Origin: Devosia sp. A8/3-2
Lineage (GTDB): Bacteria; Pseudomonadota; Alphaproteobacteria; Rhizobiales; Devosiaceae
Direction of reading: 5' to 3'
Assembly: GCA_025452255.1 (NCBI GenBank)
Contig: CP104974.1
Coordinates: forward strand, 434,001-498,000
Length of the DNA stretch: 64,000 nucleotides
In this document: in pieces, positions 29,508 through 39,663 of the stretch
How positions within the stretch are numbered: the first letter of the stretch is position 1
Layout: each line of letters begins with the position of its first letter
The notes under the pieces: model-generated
Seen by the model: only the letters and a program-made list of their open reading frames with translations
The model's database searches: none
What the model was told of the DNA's origin: nothing
Made by a program: the position numbers and the translations under genes

Positions 29508-30607
29508 TTGTCAGATCCATCCCCTGCCCTGCGCGTTGCGCTCAAAACCCGCATTGTCGTGATTGGCGCAGGACAGGCGGGGCTGTCCTCGGCTTATCAC
29601 CTCAAGCAATTGGGCCTTACGCCCGGCCGCGATTTCATCGTGCTCGACCGGGCCCCGGCGCCGGGTGGCGCCCGGCAATATCGCTGGCCTTCGCTGACGC
29701 TGAGCACGGTCAATCGCGTGCATGACCTGCCGGGCCTGTCCTTTGCCGAGCTGGCGGGCGGCGATGATTCGGTGCAGGCCGCCGTGGCTGTGCCCCGTTA
29801 TTTCGCTGCCTATGAAGAACGCTTCGGCCTCAATGTGTTGCGTCCCGCCAGCGTCAGCGTGGTCTGCGACACGGCGCGCGGCTGCGGGTCGAAAGCGATC
29901 GCGGCGTGTTTTCCGCCGAGGGGCTGATCAACGCCACCGGCACTGGAAAAGCCGTTCATTCCCGAATATCCGGGCAAGAATCTCTTCACCGGCCGCCAGC
30001 TGCATACGCGCGACTATAAGAGCGCCCAGAATTTGCCGGCCAGCACGTACTGGTGGTCGGCGGGGGCATTTCCGCTATCCAATTGCTCGACGAAATCTCG
30101 CAAGTCACCACAACCAGCTGGGTCACGCGCACGCCGCCGCGCTTTCGCGACGGCCCTTTCGATTCTGATGCCGGCCGCGCCGCCGTGGCATTGGTCGAAG
30201 AGCGCGTGCGCCGGGGCCTGCCGCCGGGCTCGGTGGTGTCGGTCACGGGCCTGCCGGTCACCCCGGCCATCGAGGCGGCACGCGCCCGTGGCGTATTGGA
30301 CCGCCAACCCATGTTCGACGAGATTACGCCAACAGGGGTGCGCTGGGCCGATGGCAAAAATCTCGATGTCGATGTGATCCTGTGGTGCACCGGCTTTCGC
30401 AGTGCGCTCGATCACCCGGCGCCGCTACAATTGCGCGAGCCCTCGGGCGGCATCGTCATGAGCGGGCGGCTCGCCACACAGGTGGAGCGCGACAAGCGCA
30501 TTCATCTAGTCGGCTACGGCCCCTCGGCCTCCACCATCGGCGCCAACCGTGCCGGCAGCGCCGCCGCCAAGGAACTCATGGCGTTTCTTGATTCGACTGG
30601 TCACTAA
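29508..30607 (+). CDS. FAD-dependent oxidoreductase (CzcO/flavin monooxygenase-like)
   Basis: Two-dinucleotide-domain flavoprotein. FAD motif RIVVIGAGQAGLSSAYHLKQ at the N-terminus; NADPH motif HVLVVGGGISAIQLLDEI in the middle; ILWCTGFRSALDH and VGYGPSASTIGANRAG near the end. Probable TTG start at 29508 with GGGAG upstream. Frame breaks near 29878, 29952 (CCTGGG lost two bases) and 30030 (CCAGG lost a G). Substrate unknown. Convergent with a DUF2188 gene, overlapping by four bases. Confidence 0.82.
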
Positions 30608-30879
30608 CGCCGGGGCTTCCGCCCAATTGGCTCGATCAGATCGTCTTCGACTTCGGTTTGTGGCCGGTCATCGCCGCGCGCCAGCTCTTCGTGCCAGCGT
30701 CCTTGCTCGTCCTGATAGCCGATGGCCTGAGTCTGCCCGGCGGCTTGCTGGCGGTCGGCGGCGGCGATGGCCGCGTCCAGCGCCGCGCGGTGCGTCGGAA
30801 AGCTCTCCGAAAACACATCCCCCACCTTATAGGCAAAGCCGCCGTCATGCTCGACGACCTCATAGCGTACATGTGCCAT
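30604..30879 (-). CDS. DUF2188 domain protein
   Basis: 91 residues, uninterrupted. MAHVRYEVVEHDGGFAYKVG, SESFPTHRAALDAAIAAADR match DUF2188, small soluble proteins with a beta-beta-alpha layout and unknown function. A polar C-terminal tail EVEDDLIEPIGRKPRR follows. GGGAGAA lies before the ATG. Confidence 0.75.
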   Translation of the reverse strand: MAHVRYEVVEHDGGFAYKVGDVFSESFPTHRAALDAAIAAADRQQAAGQTQAIGYQDEQGRWHEELARGDDRPQTEVEDDLIEPIGRKPRR

Positions 30880-30960
30880 GGCGCAATTCTCCCTGTTCTG
30901 CCGGCAGGAGGAACTATCGGCGCCCATTTCGGTTGCTGGAAAATGCAAAACCCGGAAAAA

Positions 30961-30989
30961 CAAAAAGGGTCCCGAAGGACCCTTTGTCA
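30961..30989 (-). terminator. Terminator of tRNA-Gly
   Basis: AAAGGGTCC (30964-30972), CGAA loop, GGACCCTTT (30977-30985). On the minus strand it is followed by TTTTTGTTTTT, so it ends transcripts coming from the tRNA-Gly gene. Confidence 0.85.
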
Positions 30990-31015
30990 CCAAAGCCATG
31001 CCGGACTTTGGTATT

Positions 31016-31090
31016 TGGAGCGGGCGATGGGATTCGAACCCACGACCCTAACCTTGGCAAGGTTATGCTCTACCCCTGAGCTACACCCGC
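31016..31090 (-). tRNA. tRNA-Gly (anticodon GCC)
   Basis: 75-base cloverleaf with encoded CCA. Acceptor GCGGGTG pairs with CGCCCGC (one G-T), D arm AGCTCAGGGGTAGAGC, anticodon loop TTGCCAA with GCC, T arm GGTTCGAATCC. Confidence 0.96.
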
Positions 31091-31297
31091 ACTCCATATC
31101 GTCGTCACCGCCTTGGCAGTGCCCCGATGCGCGCCTATATGCCCAATCACCTGCCTGATTGCAACCCACATTTTGACCGCTTCGTCATCTTCCGGTCGCC
31201 TTGTGGATAGAAGGGCTTGTCACACCACGGTTTGCGGGCGCAAGAAGAGCCCAGAACCGACCCAAAATTCGAAAAACGCCAAGGGCCCGTCACGCCG

Positions 31298-32247
31298 ATG
31301 TCCACTCCGTTTAACGTTGCAACACCGACTTCTCCCGCTGCTGCGCTGCTGGCATGCTGATAAAGGATTCGACAGATCAGGCTTTCAAGGCCGACGTGAT
31401 CGATGCTTCGCTCGATACACCCGTCCTCGTTGATTTCTGGGCGCCCTGGTGCGGCCCCTGCCGCCAGCTGACGCCGGCGCTGGAAAAAGTGGTCAATGAA
31501 AAGGCCGGCAAGATCCGCCTGATCAAGATCAATATCGACGAAAACCCCCAGATTGCCGGCCAACTTGGCATTCAATCGATTCCTGCCGTCTTTGCCTTTT
31601 CCGGCGGCCGGCCGGTCGATGGCTTTATGGGCGCCATGCCCGAGGGCGAAGTGCGCCGCTTTGCCGACAAGGTGATTGCCGGCGCGCCTGAGCCCGCGCC
31701 GGCCGAAGGCTCGATGGACGCCCAGATCAGTGAAGCCCTCGCTGCCGCCGAAGAGGCGCTGACCGCTGGCGATCTCGGTCGCGCCGCGCAGATTTTCGGC
31801 ATGGTGGTCCAGCACGTTCCCGATCATGCAGTGGCGCTGATCGGCCTCGCCAAGGTCTATCTCGCCGCTGGCGAGACCAGAACAGGCCAAGGCCACGCTC
31901 GACATGGTGCCCGAGGCCGAGCGCAAGGGCGAAGCCTATACAACGCTGGTCAATTCTGATCCGCCTGCTCGATGAAGCGGCTGAATTGTCAGAAACTTCG
32001 GCGCTGGAAGCCGCGCTTGCCACCAACCCGGATGATCATCAGGCCCGGTTCGACTCGGCCGTCGTGCTCAATGCCGAAGGCAAGCGCGTCGAGGCTGCCG
32101 AAGCGCTGGTCGCCATCTTCAAGCGCGATCGCACTGGAACGAAGACGGCGCGCGCAAGAAGCTGCTCGAATTTTTGAAGCTCGGGGCCCCAAGGACCCCG
32201 CCACGCTCAAGGGCCGCCGGCTGCTGTCGGCTGCTCTGTTTTCCTGA
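31298..32247 (+). CDS. ybbN: Chaperedoxin CnoX (YbbN), thioredoxin-TPR
   Basis: N-terminal thioredoxin domain with VLVDFWAPWCGPCRQLTPAL (CGPC active site), ENPQIAGQLGIQSIPAVFAF, then TPR-like repeats (EALAAAEEALTAGDLGRAAQ, EAALATNPDDHQARFD, RRLLSAALFS). CnoX protects substrates from overoxidation and passes them to GroEL. The start at 31298 (MSTPFNVATP) is typical of the family, with a break near 31345. Other breaks: 31879 (extra A), about 31957, 32140 and 32178. Followed closely by the LON-domain gene. Confidence 0.88.
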
Positions 32248-32259
32248 GCCGGAGACCTC

Positions 32260-32923
32260 ATGCCCAAGCGACCGACCTCTGCTGCCGAGCTGCCCAAATC
32301 CGTCCCGGTCTTTCCTTTGACCAGGGCGCTGCTGCTGCCCTTTTCGCATCGCCCGCTCAATATCTTTGAGCCGCGCTATATAGAGATGGTGGACGCGGCC
32401 CTGCGCGGCGACCGGCTGATCGGGCTGATCCAGCCTGAGGACACGTCCGAGGAAAGCCCGCAGGGCCGCAGCCCGCTGCAGCAGATCGGGTGCACGGGCC
32501 GGATCACCCATTTCGAGGAAAGCGGGGAGGGGCGCTATTTCATCATTCTGGAAGGCGTTACCCGTTTCCGCCTCGCCCATGAATTGACGGTGATGACGCC
32601 CTATCGGCAGGCGGTCATCGCCGCCGAGGATTTTGCCATGGATTTCACCCGCGATTTCGGGGAAGACGCGGTGGATCGCGATCGCTTCATCAAGATGATG
32701 CGCGACTATGCCGAGTTCGCCAATATCGACCTCAATTTCGAAGAGATCGAGCGCACCGGCACGGCCGATCTGGTCAATTTCTGCTGCATGGTTTCGCCCT
32801 ATGGCGCCGCCGAAAAGCAGGTGCTGCTGGAGGCGCAGACGCTGGAGCAGCGCGCGAAACCCTGATCGCTATGACCGAATATGAAATGGCGCGCGGCGGC
32901 AATGACCGCCCCCGCTCAACTGA
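32260..32923 (+). CDS. LON N-terminal domain protein
   Basis: Lon substrate-binding (PUA-like) domain without protease: VPVFPLTRALLLPFSHRPLN, IFEPRYIEMVDAAL, IGCTGRITHFEESGEGRYFI. About 220 residues, ending EMARGGNDRPRS. Frame breaks near 32853 and at the very end, where the stop overlaps the next ATG (TGATG at 32921-32925). The order CnoX-LON-Trm112-UbiH is frequently conserved in Hyphomicrobiales. Confidence 0.85.
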
Positions 32924-33153
32924 TGCCCTCCGGCGTCGATCCCCGCCATGTGCTGGATGTGCGGACGCTCGAAATGCTGGTCTGCCCGCTCACCAAGACG
33001 CGGCTGATCCTGTCGGGTGACCATACCGAGCTGATTTCAGTGGCCGCGCGCCTGGCCTTCCCCATCAACAAAGGCGTGCCGCTGCTGAGTCTGGATGAAG
33101 CGCGCAGCGTGGAGCCGGATGAGATCAAGGCGCTGACGCGGGGGCCGAGCTAG
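32923..33153 (+). CDS. Trm112 family (UPF0434) protein
   Basis: 76 residues, uninterrupted. VRTLEMLVCPLTKTRLIL, LISVAARLAFPINKGVPLLS and DEARSVEPDE fit Trm112/UPF0434 small proteins, activators or partners of methyltransferases in other domains of life. Only one Cys remains, so the zinc site is incomplete. Overlaps the previous stop and converges on ubiH. Confidence 0.85.
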   Translation: MPSGVDPRHVLDVRTLEMLVCPLTKTRLILSGDHTELISVAARLAFPINKGVPLLSLDEARSVEPDEIKALTRGPS

Positions 33154-34374
33154 ATCGGCAGCCCACTCAGCAGCCTCGGGCCATTGCCCGAGACCCCCGC
33201 CGCTGTGCGGATCATGGCGGCCTTGATGGGGCCGGCGCGGTCGACCGGGCCCGAGGCCGAAATCGCGGACGGCGCGTATTGGGGCGGCGTCATTGGAAAA
33301 CAGCCGGTTCATGCCGTCCGTCACCATGGCCATGGCCGAGGTGTCGAGCCGGCGCCAGCCCTGATAGTGCGCCAACACGTCGTCGCCGCCGTGATCGAGC
33401 CCCAGCCGGACGGCTTCGATCACCACTTCGGCCAGAGCCGCCACGTCCTTGAGCCCCAGATTGAGCCCCCGGCCGGCAATCGGATGCACCACATGGGCGG
33501 CGTCGCCCACCAGAGCCAGCCGGGTCGCAACGAAATCGCGGGCGATGCGCATGCGGAGCGGAAAGCCCGCCAGATCGTCCTCGACGGTCACCGCGCCAAG
33601 CGTTGAACCCATCACGGCCTCGATTTCGAGCGCCAAAGCGGCTTTGTCCATGGCGAGGAAGCGCGGCGCATCGGCGCTGGATTCGGTCCAGACCAGCGAG
33701 GAGCGATTGCCCGGCAACGGCAGGCTGGCAAAGGGGCCGGCGGGACGGAAATGCTCATAGGCGACGCCGTCATGGGGTAGTTCATGGGCGATCGTGGTGA
33801 CGAGCCCGGTCTGGCGGTAGTCGTGTTCGACGACATGAATGCCCGCCATCTGCCGCAGCGCCGATTGCCCGCCGTCGGCTGCCACCACCGGGGGCGCCAC
33901 CAGCACGCGGCCATCGGCCAGCACCAGCCAGGCGGACCGGGCATCGCTTTCCCGGGCGGCGATTTCAGCCGGCGCAATCACCTCGATCTGCGCCGCGACG
34001 GCATCGAGCAGCACCTGTCCGCTGACGCGATTGGGCACCATATGGGCAAAGGCTTCGCCGGGCGCCACATCACCCTCAAAGCTGAGAAACAGGGGCCGCG
34101 AAATATCCCCGAGCCCCGAATCGGTAATGCGCATGGCGGTGATGGGCTGCGATTGGGCGGCCATATCCGGCCACACGCCCAAGGCCTCGAACACCCGCCG
34201 CACGCCCGCTGCAATGGCCGAGGCGCGATTGTCGCGCGGCACGGATAGTGGCCGCCGGTCGACCAGCCCGACACGGATGCCGCGTGCGGATTGCACCGGG
34301 GCGAGCGCCAGTGTCAGCCCCACCGGGCCGCCGCCGACGATCAGCACATCATGGGTTTGTCCGGCGCTGGCCAT
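33150..34374 (-). CDS. UbiH-like FAD-dependent hydroxylase
   Basis: Aromatic ring hydroxylase of ubiquinone biosynthesis (UbiH/F/I group). FAD site VLIVGGGPVGLTLALA, the family DG motif VVAADGGQSALRQMAG, and the second FAD motif LALVGDAAHVVHPIAGRGLNLGLKDVAAL. About 405 residues. Breaks in the last 60 residues (near 33240 and 33195): DFGLGLVDRAGPIK and SGNGPRLLSGLPI lie in other frames; true stop at 33150. ubiE and ubiB occur elsewhere in the window. Confidence 0.87.
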
Positions 34375-34475
34375 GTCAGTTCTCCTTTCCCCTATTGAGC
34401 GCCTGCACGCTTAAGGCGCAAGGGGCCGAAGGTCGCGGCAGCCTTGCCGTAATTTTGCCCAATTCGCGGCGGTTT

Positions 34476-34491
34476 TGCACATTTTTGTGCA
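34476..34491. promoter_or_regulatory. NtrC-like dyad before glnK
   Basis: TGCAC-ATTTTT-GTGCA, a perfect dyad. NtrC sites read TGCAC-N7-GTGCA, so this is one base shorter in the T-run, which a homopolymer error could explain. It lies about 84 bases before a sigma-54-like promoter. Confidence 0.5.
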
Positions 34492-34573
34492 TTACGTAGC
34501 AGCGGCCGCGTTGTGAATCCTTTGTGAATTCCTAATTCATTGTTTTTGCTGATGATTTTAGCGACTTGCCGAC

Positions 34574-34590
34574 TTGGCACGGCGCTTGAG
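34574..34590 (+). promoter_or_regulatory. Sigma-54-like promoter of glnK-amtB
   Basis: TTGGCACGGCGCTTGAG against the consensus YTGGCACGrNNNTTGCW. The -24 element is perfect; the -12 element has TTGA instead of TTGC, which is a significant mismatch. Nitrogen control of glnK-amtB by sigma-54 and NtrC is well known in proteobacteria. Confidence 0.55.
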
Positions 34591-34636
34591 TCTAGTTGGG
34601 CATTCCAGACCAGCGCCAAGTCGCAAAGGGGCTCAC

Positions 34637-34975
34637 ATGAAACTGGTGATTGCAATTATCAAGCCATCACGCCTCGAAGAGGTTCGCCGAGCTCTCAACT
34701 CGCTCGACGTGCACGGCATGACCGTGACCGAGGTGAAGGGTTACGGCCGCCAGAAGGGGCATTCGGAAATCTATCGTGGTACCGAATATGCCGTGCACTT
34801 CCTGCCCAAGCTCAAAGTTGAAATCGCCGTTGATGACGCCCTAGCCGATGCCGTTTCCACGGCCATTCGCGACAGCGCCCAGACCGGCCGTATCGGCGAT
34901 GGCAAGATCTTCGTGCTCGATCTTCTGGCCGTCACCCGTATCCGCACCGGTGAAACCGGCGCTTCTGCCCTCTAA
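34637..34975 (+). CDS. glnK: Nitrogen regulatory protein PII (GlnK)
   Basis: 112 residues, uninterrupted. PII signal protein; binds ATP/ADP and 2-oxoglutarate and plugs AmtB when nitrogen is plentiful. T-loop GYGRQKGHSEIYRGTEYAVHFLPK with Tyr-51 for uridylylation, B-loop TGRIGDGKIFV, C-terminal RIRTGETG. The ATG at 34637 follows AAGGGG. Co-transcribed with amtB, 22 bases downstream. Confidence 0.96.
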   Translation: MKLVIAIIKPSRLEEVRRALNSLDVHGMTVTEVKGYGRQKGHSEIYRGTEYAVHFLPKLKVEIAVDDALADAVSTAIRDSAQTGRIGDGKIFVLDLLAVTRIRTGETGASAL

Positions 34976-34997
34976 GCGTCATCGGGAGAACAACAAG

Positions 34998-36362
34998 ATG
35001 AAGATGTCAAAAGTTTTGGGGAGCGCTGCAATCGCCTCCCTGCTGCTGGCGCTGCCGGCATTTGCGCAGGACGCTGCCGCTCCGGCGGCCGAGGCGGCCG
35101 CTGAAGTGACTGCCGTCGTCGACAAGGGCGACGTGGCTCGGATGCTGGTTTCCACCATGGTCGTCATCGTCATGACCATTCCGGGCACGGCCCTGTTCTA
35201 TGGCGGCCCTGGTCCGTGCCAAGAATATCCTGAGCGTTCTGACCCGGTGTTTCTCGGCTTCTCGATGATCGCCATTCTGTGGGTGGCTTATGGCTATTCG
35301 CTGGCTTTCGCCGGCCCGACCGAAGGGGGCCTGTCGGCTTTCGTCGGCGACTTCTCCAAATTCTTCCTCTCGGGCGTCACCCTTGATTCGCGGGCCGCGA
35401 CCTTCTCGGCCGGGTTCGAGCTGCCCGAAATGGTCTTTGTGGTCTTCCAGCTGACCTTTGCCTGCATCACCTCGACCCTCATCGTGGGCGGCATTGCCGA
35501 ACGCATGAAGTTCAGCGCGCTGATGGCGTTCTCGGCCATCTGGTTCACCTTCTCCTATATCCCGATGGCCCACATGGTCTGGTCGGGCCCCGGCCTGCTG
35601 TTCGGCATGGGTGCCTATGACTTTGCCGGCGGCACCGTGGTTCACATCAATTCCGGTGTGGCCGCTCTGGTCGCTGCCATCGTGCTCGGGCCGCGCTCGG
35701 GCTACATGAAGGAGCCGATCGCTCCGCACAATCTGGTCCTCACCTATATCGGTGCCGGCCTGCTGTGGTTCGGCTGGTTCGGCTTCAATGCCGGCTCCAA
35801 TCTCGAAGCCAATGCGCTGACGGCCGTTGCCCTGATCAACACCGTGCTGGCTCCGGCCGCTGCGGCGCTGGCTCAGGTGATCGGTGAAAAGATCACTCGC
35901 GGCCACGCTTCGGCTCTGGGTGCCGTTTCGGGTGCTGTTGCCGGTCTCGTCGCCATCACGCCCGCAGCCGGCTTTGCCGGTGTCGGCGGCGCCATCGTCT
36001 CGGGTGCGGTCGCCGGTTTTGTCTGCCTCTGGGCGGTCGTCAACCTCAAGCCGCTGCTCAAGTATGACGATAGCCTCGACGTGTTCGGTATCCACGGTGT
36101 GGGCGGCATTGTCGGCGCCACAGGCACGGCCATCGTTGCCAATCCCGGCTTTGGCGGCTACCCGCTGGACGGCTATGAAATGGGCGCCCAGTTCATGGTT
36201 CAGCTCACCGGCGTGATCATCGCCATCGTCTGGTCCGGTGTCGTGGCCCTGCTCGCCATGCTCATCGTCAAGGCAATCTTCGGTGGCGCCCGCGTCTCCG
36301 AATCGAGCGAAAGCGATGGCTCGGATCTGTCGAGCCACGGCGAGCGCGCCTACAATTCGTAA
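34998..36362 (+). CDS. amtB: Ammonium transporter AmtB
   Basis: Ammonium channel of the inner membrane, about 454 residues, with signal peptide (SAAIASLLLALPAFAQ) and eleven helices. Landmarks: IPGTALFYGG, FSAGFELPEMVFVVFQLTFA, IAERMKFSALMAFSAIWFTF, DFAGGTVVHINSGVAALVAA (pore His) and DDSLDVFGIHGVGGIVGATG (second pore His). Residues encoded by 35209-35245 are wrong (PGPCQEYPERSDP) because a C insertion and an A deletion cancel; LVRAKNILSVLTQ lies in the other frame. C-terminus SSHGERAYNS is the GlnK-contact tail. Confidence 0.95.
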   Translation: MKMSKVLGSAAIASLLLALPAFAQDAAAPAAEAAAEVTAVVDKGDVARMLVSTMVVIVMTIPGTALFYGGPGPCQEYPERSDPVFLGFSMIAILWVAYGYSLAFAGPTEGGLSAFVGDFSKFFLSGVTLDSRAATFSAGFELPEMVFVVFQLTFACITSTLIVGGIAERMKFSALMAFSAIWFTFSYIPMAHMVWSGPGLLFGMGAYDFAGGTVVHINSGVAALVAAIVLGPRSGYMKEPIAPHNLVLTYIGAGLLWFGWFGFNAGSNLEANALTAVALINTVLAPAAAALAQVIGEKITRGHASALGAVSGAVAGLVAITPAAGFAGVGGAIVSGAVAGFVCLWAVVNLKPLLKYDDSLDVFGIHGVGGIVGATGTAIVANPGFGGYPLDGYEMGAQFMVQLTGVIIAIVWSGVVALLAMLIVKAIFGGARVSESSESDGSDLSSHGERAYNS

Positions 36363-36374
36363 CACCCTAATCCA

Positions 36375-36406
36375 CCCGGCGGCGTTCCCCGCCGCCGGGT
36401 TTCTTC
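36375..36406 (+). terminator. amtB terminator
   Basis: CCCGGCGGCG / CGCCGCCGGG stem followed by TTTCTTC, 13 bases after the amtB stop. Confidence 0.88.
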
Positions 36407-36416
36407 AGTGACAAAA

Positions 36417-36584
36417 AAATTGATCGTGGCGTGCGGCTCGTGTCCCTCTTGGCCCGCCACAGAGGCTTCCCACTCGCAAACTGCACGGGCTGCACACCAC
36501 GATCAATTTGGCTTCCCCTTCGTTCTTCCTCCTCGGACGATTGCGGCGACTGGCCCGCCCTTCGTGGCGGGCCTTTTCTATTTT
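36417..36584 (+). ncRNA. Candidate small RNA with long stem and own terminator
   Basis: Non-coding stretch after amtB. Perfect 13-base arms AAATTGATCGTGG (36417-36429) and CCACGATCAATTT (36497-36509) extend inward with two mismatches to about 20 pairs. It ends in an intrinsic terminator: GGCCCGCC, 6-base loop, GGCGGGCC, TTTTCTATTTT (36552-36584). Because amtB already has its own terminator, the second one implies a separate transcript. No promoter was clearly recognised; a miniature mobile element is an alternative for the stem part. Confidence 0.45.
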
Positions 36585-36620
36585 ACCCGATCCATGCCCA
36601 CCACCGATCCATCCCCCTCG

Positions 36621-36657
36621 CCGTCTCTCCCTCGGGCTTGACCCGAGGGAGAGACGG
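36621..36657. repeat. REP-like palindrome (family C, single)
   Basis: Perfect 16-base arms around CTTGA: CCGTCTCTCCCTCGGG and CCCGAGGGAGAGACGG. It contains the family core CCCTCGGG-CTTGA-CCCGAGGG and is the longest palindrome of that family here. Confidence 0.8.
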
Positions 36658-36840
36658 TGGGTGGGAAGAGCTGGTGAGAAGAGTCGGCGTTGGGTGGGTA
36701 GATCGGTAGGTGGCACCGCGCCAAACCGCCACTTCAGCAAATGTCCTCCCCGCCCCCATGGTTAGCCTTGGGTTAACCCGGTCCCGCTAGCATGAAGGGA
36801 ATTGGGCCCGGTCAATTCCGGGCAGTATTGAGTTTGCCCC

Positions 36841-39586
36841 ATGCCCAGCCATCCCGCACCAGTGCTCGACGAAATCCGGTCCCTGCCGCAGCGCGGCACT
36901 GCAGCGGCGCCAAGGCCATGCCAGCGCCGCCGCCCGCTTTGTCGATTCGCATTCCCATGCGGCTGGTCGGCTTCGTGCTGCTGGGGCTGGTCGCAATTTG
37001 CCTTGCCGCACTTGCCTCTCGGTCGGTGGATGACCCCAGCTTTTCCTATGCCACGAGCAAGCCGGCCGCCAATTGGCTGGGCTTTCCCGGCTCGGCCATT
37101 GCCGACATCCTGTTCCAGACGCTGGGCACAGGCGCCACGGTGCTGATGGTACCACCGGCCCTGTGGGGCTGGGCCATGGTGCGCCGCCGCGTGCCCACCC
37201 ATATGGGCCTGCGCCTGATCGGCTGGCTGGGCGCCACAATCCCGGCCACCGGCGTCTTCTCCTTCGTCGCCATGCCCGAGACACGGCCGCTGCCCACGGG
37301 GCTGGGGGCCTTGTCGGCACCGGCTTCATGACCACGGCCACCATGATCACCGGCGCCCAGCCGCAGGCGGTGACCGCCGCGCTGTTCGCCATCATCATTT
37401 CGGCCCCGGCTTTGGCCCTGTTCTGGATCGGCATGGGTCTGGGCAGCACGGTTTCGACCGCGCCGCGCAAGGCGCAAGCCGCTACTGCCGGCCGCAAATC
37501 GACTGCCGCCCCGGCGGAAGCCGATGACGAGCCCGAATCCAACCCAATCGTCGATATCGCCTTGGGCGCCATGGTCCATATGGGCTATTCGCTGCGCACC
37601 GCCTTCCGCCGCGCCCGCGCCAGCCATGCCGAAAAGCGCGCTGCCGATGCCGCGCCACGGCGCGATGACGATCTCGAGCCCAGCCTTGATGGCAGGGCGC
37701 CGGTGGTGTCGCCGCGCGGCGAGCCCTCTTTCGAGAGCCCGCAGCGCCGCATCCATTCGCCCAGCGCCCCGCAGGTCGAGCCGGGTTTTGCCGCGCCGGG
37801 CGATATCTCGCCCCGCATCAATGCGCGGCCCAGCTATGACGATACGGCCGTCGATTATCCCGATGAGCCGGATGACGATTCCATTCCCTTCGTGCCCGAT
37901 GCGCCGCTGCCGCCCTCGGTGATCAATCACCGCCAGCAGGGGGATTCCCGCTTCCACCCGGCTGACCCGACCAAGCCGCGCGTCACCGCGCCCGCGCCCC
38001 GCCCCGTGCCGGGCAATCGCATGGCGCGCGAAGCGCAAAGCTCGTTCCTTGACGAGCCCGGCGGGTTTGAACTGCCGCCGCTGAGCCTGCTCGCTGAGCC
38101 CCGTCACAAGGGCCCATCGCCCGAGCATGCGCCGGAGCGCACTGGAAGAAATGGCCCGCCAGCTCGAAGGCGTGCTGGAAGATTTCGGCGTCAAGGGCGA
38201 CATCATCAATGTCCGTCCCGGCCCGGTCGTGACCCTGTTCGAACTCGAGCCCGCGCCGGGTATCAAATCGAGCCGCGTCATTTCGCTGGCCGACGATATT
38301 GCCCGCTCGATGAGTGCGATTTCCGCCCGCGTCGCCGTGGTGCCGGGCCGCAACGCCATTGGTATCGAGCTGCCCAACCAGAATCGGGAAACCGTCTATT
38401 TCCGCGAAATGCTGGCCAGCTCCGATTTCGAGAAGATGAAGGGCAAGCTGCCCATTTGCCTCGGCAAGACCATTGGCGGCGAGCCGGTGATTGCCGATCT
38501 GCGCGCATGCCGCACCTGCTCATCGCCGGCACCACCGGCTCGGGCAAGTCGGTGGGTATCAATACCTTCATTCTCAGCCTGCTCTACCAGATGACGCCCG
38601 AGCAGTGCCGCATGATCATGATCGATCCCAAGATGCTCGAATTGAGCATCTATGACGGCATTCCCCATCTGCTCACCCCAGTCGTCACCGACCCGCAAAA
38701 GGCGGTCGTGGCGCTCAAATGGGCGGTGCGCGAGATGGAAGATCGCTATCGCAAGATGAGCAAGATCGGCGTGCGCAATATCGATGGTTTCAACCAGCGC
38801 GTCAGCGAAGCGGCCGCCGAGGGCAAGGTCATCACCCGCACGGTGCAGACCGGCTTTGACCACGAAACCGGCGAAGCGATCTTTGAGAGCGAGGAATTCA
38901 ACCTCGAAGTGCTGCCCTATATCGTTGTTATCGTCGACGAAATGGCCGACCTGATGATGGTGGCCGGCAAGGACATTGAAGGGGCCATCCAGCGCCTCGC
39001 CCAGATGGCCCGCGCCGCCGGCATCCACATCATCACCGCCACCCAGCGTCCGTCCGTCGACGTCATCACCGGCACGATCAAGGCCAACTTCCCCACGCGT
39101 ATCTCGTTCATGGTTACGTCGAAGATCGATTCGCGCACCATTCTGGGCGAACAGGGCGCCGAACAGCTGCTGGGCAATGGCGACATGCTCTATATGGCCT
39201 CAGGCGGCCGCACCAAGCGCCTGCACGGCCCCTTCGTGTCGGACGCGGAAGTGGAAGCCGTGGTCGCTCACCTCAAGAGCCGGGGCACGCCCGATTACCT
39301 CGATTCCATCACCGCCGATGACGAAGAAGGCGGCGAGTTCGGCGGCGATAGCGATGGCGGCGGCGACGATTATGCCGGCTCGGGCGACGAGCTTTACGAC
39401 AAGGCCGTCCATATCGTGCTGAACGACAAGAAGGCCTCCACCTCCTATATCCAGCGGCGCCTCGCTATCGGCTATAACAAGGCGGCGACCCTGATCGAGC
39501 GCATGGAACGCGAAGGCGTGATCAGCCGAGCCAACCATGCCGGCAAGCGCGAAATCCTGGTTGGGAACAATGCCGACGGGTATTGA
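36841..39586 (+). CDS. ftsK: DNA translocase FtsK
   Basis: Septal DNA pump that clears and aligns chromosome ends at division. N-terminal membrane part with helices such as [20 protein letters not shown] and [20 protein letters not shown]; an acidic/proline-rich linker; then the motor: [53 protein letters not shown] (Walker A), [17 protein letters not shown] (Walker B), [12 protein letters not shown], and the gamma winged helix [20 protein letters not shown]. Breaks near 36900, 37313, 38135 and 38507; about 910 residues when joined. The start is uncertain. Confidence 0.93.
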
Positions 39587-39603
39587 GAATTCCACGATCG
39601 CAA

Positions 39604-39638
39604 GAAAAATGCCCCGGCCATGTGCCGGGGTTTTTGTT
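39604..39638 (+). terminator. ftsK terminator
   Basis: CCCCGGC (39611-39617), loop, GCCGGGG (39623-39629), TTTTTGTTT; 25 bases after the ftsK stop. Confidence 0.9.
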
Positions 39639-39663
39639 TGCCGGCTTCGGGGTTGAAGAAGAC

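Noticed and set aside
35007..36365. 452-codon open frame antisense to amtB
   Set aside because: Shadow of the GC-rich amtB coding frame; composition rich in G, R, D, H as expected for an antisense frame, no domain.
37046..38377. 443-codon open frame antisense to ftsK
   Set aside because: Shadow of the ftsK linker and motor region, with no recognisable protein.
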